From assembly GCA_033239005.1 (NCBI GenBank), contig BSQZ01000052.1, positions 2,638,501 through 2,702,500 on the forward strand: DNA of 64,000 nt. Reading direction: 5' to 3'. The notes under the pieces were generated by a model that was not told the origin of the DNA, did no database searches, and worked only from the letters and a program-made list of their open reading frames with translations. The translations under genes were made by a program, and so were the position numbers. Positions 55,511 through 64,000 of the stretch are shown here, piece by piece (positions within the stretch are counted from its first letter, which is position 1; every line of letters starts with the position of its first letter). The stretch comes from Lamellibrachia satsuma. Its lineage: Eukaryota > Annelida > Polychaeta > Sabellida > Siboglinidae.

Positions 55511-58500
55511 TGCATAACATCATTTCAATGTTTTGAAACGTAGCTAGCACAGATCACTGTACAACGCAAAATATGGTGAGAGTCATTCATTTACAATTAG
55601 TAGTTCACATATGAAATTTTGGAACTGTTTTGTTTTTATTAACAAGACTGTTAGTCACTCGGAAGAATATATATATATGGCCCAAGTTGTTAGTGAAGGT
55701 AATGTGTGTGGTCTGTCCACCCGGCATCACAAGAAAGGATGACTGGCTCTATCAAAGACTGATGCAACAGACGTGACAGTGAGTCTTACCAATGCAAAGT
55801 GAAAGTATAAAGCCAACAAAACCAGCAGCTGCCAAGCTCAAGTAGTAGACACCCAGCCTGACCTCTGGTGGCCACAAAGGGAACAAGCACACAGCTATGG
55901 CTCCAAGCACTGAAACAAAAGTGCGACGTAATTTCAATGTGATTGACTGGAGAATTTTGTAAGAACTGCAATGGCAATATAGACAAACAAATGAAAACTT
56001 AATAGTGATCATAATTTATAACTTGGACCATGCTGTCCCTAATCTGTGATAATTACACTGATAATCCCGTCAGACTTATGACATTGATCAGCAGTGTTAA
56101 CTTAGACGTAGGGTCAGGGCAGATTCTGTTGTGCTGCTGGTCATGTGAGAAGATGGGTTTTAATAAGGACAATGGGGTAATGCATGAATAAATCCAATAG
56201 GGAATTAATTAGCACAAACAAGTTACAAGGGCAACTGAATGGGCTTCAATAACGCATACAACCACACAACAACGTGAGGAGTTAGCGTGAAACAAACAAG
56301 ATAACTCACCCATCAAAAGCCCAATGAGTTTACTCTTCAGAGTCACGGGGTCATAAATCCACACATAAACCTACAACATAACCATTTATTTGTGTTCTTA
56401 CATAATCAATGAGGCTTATGTGACCAATTCAACTAATTGAGAAAGAAGACTCTTGATTGCTTTTCCGTGTTACCGTGACATCCAGAGTTATGGCCAAATG
56501 AGCTTACTCAGTGGCGCTACCTGCTGACCAACAATAACATTTTGCAGCGCCATCTCTCATATATGGCATAGTATCACTAATAGGAACATAGAGCTAACAT
56601 GGCATCATGATTTTTTGTATTCCTGTACTTGAATAAAATTCTCCATTATAACAGATAAGAACTAAATAGTTCTTTGCTAAATACCAGTCAAGTATACTCC
56701 TACAAAAACAACATTTGCTACTGTTCTATTTTCAACTGAGTGTTTTATTTTTGACCGAGTGTTATCTTGATGATAATGAACCTCATCTCCATCCATGAAG
56801 AACTGTTGATCAGCCATTTCCAACCGTAGTTTCCTTTTCTTCTTCTTCTCTTCGTCCTGCCAATGAAAGCAAACATTACAACCTGCACAGTGTCTCTATC
56901 ATAGCTCTAGACAACTACCCATTACCAGTAGCACGGGGAGGATTTAGACGAAGACTAGATCATAAAAGCTTTTGCAACTGAACTGAATGTGTGGAAATGG
57001 ATTGTTGTAATACCTTCTTCTCAGACTCTTTCTTATCAGAGTCCTTTTTGTCTTCCACCTCTCCAGCGCTCTCCTTCTCTTTGGAACTCTCTTCTTCTTT
57101 CTCATCTTCTTTTCCTCGCTTTGATTTCTTCTCTTTCTTCGGTTTCTTCTCTGCCTTCTCAGACTGGAAAGTGATCATGGCATACAGTTAAGTTGACACA
57201 AATAATGTTTGCACTGTTCTGCTGATAACACTCAACAATAATTTCAGCAGACAAGACCATCTTACCTTGCATTTTGTATCACCCAGAGCCTGTGGCCATC
57301 TTCATGACTGTATGCTAGATGGTAGCATTGTCAGTCATTGAGATGTCCACAGGCTGTTGACGAAACATCAGTCAAAACAGGACAAATGGACAGTGAATTT
57401 ATTAAATTTTAAATAATCAATATGACGAGAAAAAAGCATCAAACAACAATACAGGTGAAAAATGTCTATTGCCTAGGACATGCATGGATGATCATGATGA
57501 CAAGATATTTAATGTCTATTGCCTAGGACATGCATGGATGATCATGATGACAAGATATTTAATGTCTATTGCCTAGGACATGCATGGATGATCATGATGA
57601 CAAGATATTAAAGGTACAAAGCCTGATCATAATCATGTTATAATATAATATATAATAGTATAAACTATACATATTCTCGAGTCTATATATTTATATACTC
57701 GAGATGATATATATATACAAATACATACATATATATTTAAACTGTGTTTCATTAAAATACATTTGGCGAGTCAATATGTTAGAATAGATATAGTTTATAC
57801 TATAATTATAACATTTATCCATTAAGAACAAGTGATAAGAAATTACATCTTCCTCTGTTTCATCCTTTACTTTCTTCTTCTTCTTGTCACGGTCCTTCTT
57901 CTTCTCCACCCGTGTTGCTCGGTGGAAGATGCCCTTCTCCAGCAGTCTGAGAATTAAAGGAAGACACACCAATGGATACAGTGGAAAGATTTCTCAGAGA
58001 GGCACATATCATTAATGCCCTGTCCAATAAGTATAGACGTTTATGATTATTTTAATCTTTAAATTAGTAGGCAGTTTTCAAGTCATTCTGTGGAGAGATT
58101 GGGCAGTGTTTTCGAATAAACATTAGCAACTATGAATGATCTATTTTGCCCAACAAAAATTACTGTGTATTTAGACAGTTACTAGCATGTTACATACAGT
58201 TCTGTGTTTGTGCTTGCTGTTACCTGTTGCAGTAGTCGACACAAGAGTTTCTGTTGGTGAAACGAAGTTCACCCTTTGACTTGCCACTTGCCCACTTAGA
58301 GTCTAGCAGGGCATCAACAGCCTTGGATGCTGAACATGAGAACACTTCATGACACAACACTGTGACAGCTCGATCAAATGTAACACTTAGGACTTCACAC
58401 AACACATATCATACTTCATCAAAGAACAAATTGTTGATATCAATAATCTGTAATTTCAAATTTTATAACAATATTGCCTAGAGTTTGGAAACAAATGAAC

Positions 58501-58893
58501 ACAGCACTAGAAGTGTTACTTTACAACAATAAAAGGTGCTGCTTTTAGAACTGTTGCCATGTTTCCTCATAAAAACAATCAATATGAAACATTTCTACAC
58601 AGACTTTAAAATTAACAAGTGGGTACTTCTATTTAATAAAAAATTCACAAATATGCATTCACAATACATAATATTATATACACCTACTTAGATGAAATTT
58701 ACCCAGAAAGCATTGTGCACCCATAAATTCCTTGGGAATAATGTTCAGCAACATCCTTAACTTGTGTTGGATAACACTTACCCAGGAAGTACTGGACAGC
58801 CATACCCATAAGTTTGCCTTCTTTGGATGGGATATTGAAGCGAAGAAACTTGGCCACCTCATATTCCTCTTTCGTTGGCGTGTCAGCATCCTC
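54329..58893 (-). CDS. SEC62: Translocation protein SEC62, eight coding exons, first exon not found
   Basis: ER membrane protein that with SEC63 and the SEC61 channel supports post-translational translocation of small precursors. Coding exons: 58893-58782, 58329-58224, 57946-57847, 57163-57014, 56856-56782, 56370-56310, 55909-55790 and 54654-54329. They join in frame to exactly 350 codons including stop; GT/AG holds at each visible junction. Domains in the joined partial protein: N-terminal cytosolic domain 1-105 (YFL-ASKAVDALLDSKWA, CVDYCN-R-LLEKGIFHRA); Lys/Glu-rich linker 107-165; VYVWIYDP at 182-189; two membrane segments, about 195-213 and 220-256 (CLFPLWPPEVRLGVYYLSL between); HHFWLLPNLTEDVGF; acidic tail with YEMV at 322-325. 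Vertebrate SEC62 is about 400 residues. Missing: roughly 10-20 N-terminal residues, probably on an upstream exon. Identity is certain from HHFW.LPNLT.DVGF and CLFPLWP.E.R.GVYYLS. Confidence 0.97.
54631..54875. repeat. 60-bp minisatellite spanning the SEC62 intron/exon boundary
   Basis: Four copies starting 54631, 54691, 54751 and 54811, each beginning YGACRGCAAAYAGCACCCGY and ending in CGTGCAACACA. Only the first copy is used as exon. Confidence 0.95.
55367..55400 (+). repeat. Dispersed short repeat (GTCTGCAGGATTTTTTTCGA), degraded third copy
   Basis: GGGTGTCTGCAGGATTTTTT TCGAGGGGGAAC resembles the copies at 9137 and 33483; within the last SEC62 intron. Confidence 0.5.
55472..55508. repeat. 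(TA)n microsatellite in the last SEC62 intron
   Basis: Pure TA run. Confidence 0.95.
55790..55909 (-). CDS. SEC62: SEC62 exon with membrane segments
   Basis: Encodes (V)LGAIAVCLFPLWPPEVRL GVYYLSLAAAGFVGFILSLC; acceptor TTTCAG, donor GTAAG, phase 1 at both ends. Confidence 0.96.
56310..56370 (-). CDS. SEC62: SEC62 exon, VYVWIYDP
   Basis: 61 bases encoding VYVWIYDPVTLKSKLIGLLM; acceptor TTGTAG, donor GTGAGT. Confidence 0.96.
56782..56856 (-). CDS. SEC62: SEC62 exon, linker end
   Basis: 75 bases encoding DEEKKKKRKLRLEMADQQFF then MDGDE. The acceptor is GGCAG; the donor would be GTTCAT, a poor match to consensus, but the Glu-Val junction fits family conservation. Confidence 0.85.
57014..57163 (-). 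CDS. SEC62: SEC62 exon, charged linker
   Basis: 150 bases, 50 codons in phase 0, almost all Lys, Glu, Asp or Ser (SEKAEKKPKKEKKSKRGKED...). Acceptor TTCCAG, donor GTATTA. Confidence 0.9.
57461..57610. repeat. 50-bp tandem repeat, three essentially identical copies, intronic
   Basis: AATGTCTATTGCCTAGGACA TGCATGGATGATCATGATGA CAAGATATTT starting at 57461, 57511 and 57561. Confidence 0.98.
57847..57946 (-). CDS. SEC62: SEC62 exon
   Basis: Encodes LLEKGIFHRATRVEKKKDRD then KKKKKVKDETEED; acceptor TCTCAG, donor GTAATT. Confidence 0.95.
58224..58329 (-). CDS. SEC62: SEC62 exon
   Basis: Encodes SKAVDALLDSKWASGKSKGE then LRFTNRNSCVDYCN; acceptor TTCAG, donor GTAACA. Confidence 0.96.
58782..58893 (-). 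CDS. SEC62: SEC62 exon, first one identified
   Basis: Encodes EDADTPTKEEYEVAKFLRFN then IPSKEGKLMGMAVQYFL; donor GTAAGTG. The acceptor TATAAG at 58894 is the most likely boundary; 58890 is an alternative. Confidence 0.9.
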
Positions 58894-60470
58894 CTTATAA
58901 CAGACACAGACAGTACACACCAGTGTTGATGTTACAAAACAAAACTACTCAGTAGTTCAATCCACATCTCAATGGCATGTTCATGATTAAATGTTTTATA
59001 CATTATAAGTTTGGTTATATACTGTAAATGAAAATAGGATTTCACAAATTATTGTGCCAGTAGTTAAAGACATCATAGCTAGAAAGACCATTTATTTAAT
59101 AAGGAGCACACTGCGTGCTGCGCTACACACAGCATGAGGAAACGGCATACGAGGTATTCGTCTGACTGGCGCTTAAGTATGCTACGTTTGCCTGGTCACT
59201 TCATCCCAAGACAGACATTCACAAGTTGACATTCAAAAAGTCGCGTCGTTTTGCTACTGGCGACTTTCAGTGGACCTCTAATATCACCACTATATGTACT
59301 AAGTTCTACAAACCCCAATCAACACAGATCAGTGGTCGGTGCACAAATCCAACGTATAATGTGTGATGCATGCATACATGGTCATCTGACTATCTAAACC
59401 GAACATGAATTAGTCAACGCGTGTTGTTTCACAAAGGTGGCAAACATGACATGCAACATACCATTCGGCATACAGCTTCTAAAGCCACCAAATGTAATAA
59501 CAATAAAACTAATATCGATCACTATACTAGCCCCCCCAAAAAAAATTATTTTACACATTATGAAAAAAAAACGATACAAGGATGATGGATGATGCAATAC
59601 ACGCAAATGTTATTCTTGTTTCCTATGACGCTGTGTTAGTTGCCATGTTGACCACAGGTCGACTAGAGCTGCCCACCCACTGAAATATAATAAAATACTT
59701 TTAATCTTTTTTTTGTTTCACGCAGTGGAAACCCAGCAGCCTGTTGCTACTCATCAGGTTCTCGTTTTCAAAATGGCTACTCAACCCAATCCCATTTAAT
59801 ACATTAATTTAAATAATGTTGTTAGCCTTAATTAAGGGATATGAACAGATGTGAATGTATCGAATATTTAATACCGCAAAATGTATATGACCATATATAG
59901 TTTTCTAAATTCTTTGCACATTATCTTAGGAACCATCCATTTTAGGTCAAATGCCCCCATTTTTGGAAAACACACCACAACTTAAAATGCAGTATTAACT
60001 ACAAATGCCTTGTGAACTGACACCAAATAAATATGTCATGGTTTCAATTTCAAATAAACCAACTTTTTGTTTGTTAGTGCAGGATCATCTGTTCAAGTCA
60101 GATTATGTTACGTTAAATGTCAATGTCCTTCCTCAATATGTACAGTTAAGATTTGTAAACATGAACATTTACGGTAATACAAATGTGGTGTAGACTTTGG
60201 TGAAAGACAAATTAGTTGTATTCTGCTTGATCACACAACATCATTAATCAATGTAGAAAATATGTTTTAAATACGACATATACTAACAATATCATAATGG
60301 ATGGTTAAAGATTCACGTGTGAGAAATGCCAACATATCAGTAACATTACTACATTTGATTGAGCAAGTAATATATTATGACTGATCAGCAACTTCCCTGA
60401 TTTGATTTAATTTACTTGCCATAAGAAATTGGACAAAATATTACTTCTAAACTTACATTACTTATTACTA
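58894..60470. other. SEC62 5' side; first exon and promoter not identified
   Basis: AT-rich. No ATG with a short basic peptide and a good donor stands out on the minus strand; the exon may be here or beyond the palindrome at 60.5 kb. Confidence 0.4.
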
Positions 60471-61395
<925 letters not shown>

Positions 61396-61439
61396 TGTTA
61401 TACAGACAAGCATGCATGCATGCATGCATACATACATAT

Positions 61440-62206
61440 ATACATACTGACATAATACATCCTCTTCAGCTCTTCTAAGTAGCCTTTAGCTGGTCTTGAC
61501 AATTGTTTGTTCAAAACTGTAAGTGCAAATTTGAAAGTATTTAATGAGTCGTAGTGGTGGTTGTATTGTCCCAGGTGCATACCTTTGCATTTCTCCTCAT
61601 TGAAGCGAAGCTGCCACTTTCTAGCCCATGCTTCTAGTTGTCTTAGGTCTGTCTGCAATGTTACTTGGTCAGATTGAGCAGTCATTTGTTGGAATATCTT
61701 GGTATCATCAGCGAACATGTGAATAAGTGAGTTTACCACATCTGGCATGTTGTTAATGTAGCAGACAAAATGCACTGAAGTATCCAGATGCTCAAGATCA
61801 GCCATTGCTGACCGAGTCCTTATCTTTGACCTGGCGTACTTGTAAAAAGCTTTGGGATTGGCCTTAGCTTCCCTGGCTACCTGTCTCTCAAAATCTCGGA
61901 CTGCCTTTTTAATCACTGTCTTGACTGTTTGATGCTCTTCTATATTCAATATAGTGCTGTTCATCTCTGGTCTCACGGTATAGCATATATGCCTCAGACT
62001 TTCTCTTGACTGCCGTGATGGTCTTGGTATTTGTCCAAAGTGGTCTGGCTTTTCTTGCTTTACTTCCCATTGTGTATTTTAGTATATGTTTGTTGGATGC
62101 ATTTCTTATGGATTCCTCAAGGATTGCCCAGCATTGCTCTGTCGATTTATCTCTAAAATCTTCATTCCAGTTCCTAGAGGTCATCATCTCTCTCATTTCT
62201 TCATAA
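61440..62206 (-). pseudogene. ORF2 linker and partial reverse transcriptase
   Basis: Linker: NWNEDFRDKSTEQCWAILEE, then KARKARPLWTNTKTITAVKR, then a frameshift, then FERQVAREAKANPKAFYKYA and SKIRTRSAMADLE. Without RT fingers or the first catalytic Asp it continues HFVCYINNMPDVVNSLIHMF-ADDTKIFQ (palm FADD) and LRQLEAWARKWQLRFNEEKC KGMHLG. It ends after LSRPAKGYLEELKRMY in the tetranucleotide tail. About 250 residues of RT appear to be missing in the middle. Confidence 0.88.
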
Positions 62207-62229
62207 TTTCCTTTGTCATGTCTGTATTT

Positions 62230-62840
62230 GTTGACCCTAGATTTGGTGGACTTGGTGCAGCAACAAAAGTTAGCGAGTGGTGGCTCTTTCCTATTGGTGC
62301 CAGGTACTTTAGTTTCACGATCATGCTCTCTTCATTGGTGAATAGCAGATCCAGTGTGTTTGGCGAATTGGCGTGTTGTTTCCTCTACAGTGAGTGGGCT
62401 CGATCACATGCTGGGTCAGGAAGGATCCCCGGACTGCTTCCATGATGGTACTTGGGTGGTAGCCATCAAGTGGTGAACTGTTCTCATGCCAGTTAAGACA
62501 TGGGTGGTTCTAGTCACCAAATATCAGTACATGCAAGAAACCTAGATTGTTTGCTTTTTTCAGTGTATAATTTATTTTTGTATCATTTGTGACATTACTG
62601 TTTAGTGATCTATAGATTAGATACAGCCGATCAGTAACTTGTAATTTCTCGTCAGTTTGGCACTTCCTGCGTTTGTACTTTACAGGTTATTGGCACCACC
62701 TCGGTCACTCCGATCACTAAAGTGTTTTGCTCTCCTATCATCACTTTTAACTCATTTCTTTTGTTCAACAATGAGTCAGCATTAAAGTACATACAATTCA
62801 TACAACTATTTACACTATTTACATTGCTGATTGAGTTAAC
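62230..62840 (-). pseudogene. ORF2 endonuclease domain remnant
   Basis: Minus-strand blocks across frameshifts: CMYFNADSLLNKRNELKVMI (N-terminal Asn motif), LVIGVTEVVPI (Glu motif), VLIFGDxNHPCLNWHENSS (GDFN-like; the Phe/Asn position is a stop), FLTQHVIEPTHCRGN, TLDLLFTNEESMIVKL and APIGKSHHSLTF (PiGkSDH motif with Asp changed to His). Apurinic-type endonuclease of CR1 LINEs, inactive here. Confidence 0.82.
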
Positions 62841-62869
62841 TCTATGTTAGCAGGCTGACCTAGTTGTGG

Positions 62870-63771
62870 CTCTCCCTCCTTCCTTCTGCGGTTTTCTCTG
62901 CTGCGTTGCATCTCTGCCCTCTCTGTTTTAGAGAGATACTCTGGATTTGTTTGTTTTCTGACTTAGCTTGCAGTCTTGCCTTACTCAGGACCAGTGTCCT
63001 CATTTGCTAAGTTTTCACTTTGATTCTTAGTGGCTTGGGTTCATCTTTATCTGTTGACTCGCTGTTCATGCTTGTTTGCAGCCACGCCACTGCAACCACT
63101 TCGACGTCATCCAGTTTCAATTCTCTACACAGCTGTAGAAAGCTTTCTTGGTCATGTTGCTTCCTGTTATCTGGGTCATCTGATTTACTTTCAGGTACAT
63201 TGAAAGATGTTAATTTTGCATATGTCTCTCTGTGTTATTTCTATTGAGGTTTCCTCTTTGTTTCGCTCTATTTCAGTCTCCATCATTGAAAGTTGTTTCC
63301 TCAATTCCTGAACATCACTAGAGTTTGAATTTGGCTCTACTAGTGTTTCCTTCAGACTAGTCAGATCTTCTCGCAGGTCTTTTATATCGTGGACATGTCA
63401 TCTTTCAGTCTCCTGAGATCAGTAACATCTCCTGTCAGCTTGTTGACTCTAGTGTTGACAGATTTTATATCTCCTTTGAACTCACTCTTCACTTTCTTGA
63501 TTTCTTCCACTGCCTTTGTCATGTAGCGCTTACATCTATCTTCAATAAGCAAGTCTGTTTGGGCTGCTTGTAGAGCAGGACCCTGGCATGTAGTGCAGAA
63601 CCAGTTCATATCGTCATCCTTCAGCAAGTTGAACTTCGCTTCTGATACATTTGCACAAACGAGGCAAATCCATTTTGCACATCGTTTACATTGTAACATT
63701 TTATCAACAGGTTCTGAACATGTGTCGCATAATAGCTGTCTCAATGATACTGACTGATTTTTTGTCTTCAT
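62870..63771 (-). pseudogene. LINE ORF1 with PHD-type zinc finger
   Basis: The first 129 codons (63771-63382) start MKTKNQSVSLRQLLCDTCSE and contain CDTC...CKRC...CLVC...WFCTTC. This is a PHD-like zinc finger in which the usual His is Cys, followed by a coiled-coil-like stretch (EEIKKVKSEFKGDIKSVNTR). A frameshift near 63382 interrupts it; ORF1 continues with LREDLTSLKETLVEPNSN, FNVPESKSDDPDNRKQHDQE, LCRELKLDDVEVVAVAW and RIKVKT-QMRTLVLSKARLQ. ORF1 proteins of CR1-like LINEs bind element RNA; PHD fingers in them are known. Confidence 0.85.
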
Positions 63772-64000
63772 TGACGTTGAACTTTGTGATGAAGGTCAGG
63801 ACTTGGTTTCTTCCTTCACTAGGTCCATAGTAGAAAAAGTTGTTTGCTTACCTCATAGACACTGTCACTTGCTTCATTGAGATTTGTTACTCCTCATAAG
63901 TAACTGTTCAGTTATAAAGACTTGAATTACCCTAATTCCCACTGTTGACACCGGAAGAAACCAGGACTGATGACCTCTAACCTTACTTGGGTTGTTAGGT

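Larger units (their letters stand above)
61396..63960 (-). mobile_element. CR1-like LINE with ORF1 and ORF2, RT internally deleted
   Basis: The order on the minus strand is ORF1 (63771 to about 62870), endonuclease (about 62840-62230), linker and RT (about 62200-61440), and a (CATG/CATA)n tail at 61406-61440. Frameshifts and stops occur in ORF1, the endonuclease and the linker. The RT jumps from the linker straight to the palm, losing the fingers, and stops soon after it. It is the most complete LINE in the window by domain order, but not functional. Boundaries at the 5' side are approximate. Confidence 0.88.

Overview
This is a window of animal (metazoan) nuclear DNA, most likely from a marine invertebrate; I cannot place it in a phylum. 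The reasons are a spliced protein-coding gene with small exons and GT/AG introns (SEC62), a eukaryotic tRNA-Asp gene with internal Pol III promoter boxes, several clades of LINE retrotransposon (CR1-like, L2-like, and families with LxWSxxxYGSExW-type C-termini), a Ty3/Gypsy element with target-site duplication, and many micro- and minisatellites. There is no operon structure and nothing bacterial.

Layout. 0-3.1 kb: two decayed LINE fragments and long simple repeats. 3.4-9.1 kb: a two-scale tandem structure in which a body of about 2-2.5 kb, itself containing a 31-bp minisatellite, alternates with 42-bp minisatellite arrays; one body carries a CR1 3' end the other lacks. 9.6-14.5 kb: a LINE 3' end, then a Ty3/Gypsy retrotransposon complete end to end (10404-14530, TSD ATAAT) but with broken reading frames. 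14.6-30 kb: mostly non-coding, with a decayed CR1 RT at 16.1-16.9 kb, 49-bp, 40-bp, 55-bp and 57/60-bp tandem arrays, and a fragment of a probable mobile-element protein at 26.2 kb. 30.3-35.6 kb: a dense graveyard of LINEs around a tRNA-Asp gene. 37.2 kb: a MITE-like element. 38.8-44.0 kb: a composite segment of about 5.2 kb bounded by inverted repeats of about 300 bp. It holds a deleted L2-like LINE, two nested satellites, a large palindrome and, near the right end, a small promoter-like module (five 10-bp repeats, TATA box, ATG, C2H2-type zinc-finger exon, splice donor). This is the best candidate for something undescribed. 45-52 kb: more tandem arrays and a degraded copy of a repeat-encoded protein with a C-terminal cysteine-rich (CXC-like) segment. 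54.3-58.9 kb, minus strand: SEC62, the only clear host protein gene. 60.5-60.8 kb: AT-rich palindrome. 61.4-64 kb, minus strand: a nearly full-length but RT-deleted CR1-like LINE with a PHD-type ORF1.

Host function is limited to SEC62 (ER protein translocation, possibly ER-phagy) and the tRNA. Everything else supportable is mobile or repetitive DNA, so most long open frames here arise from satellites without stop codons or from retrotransposon remains.
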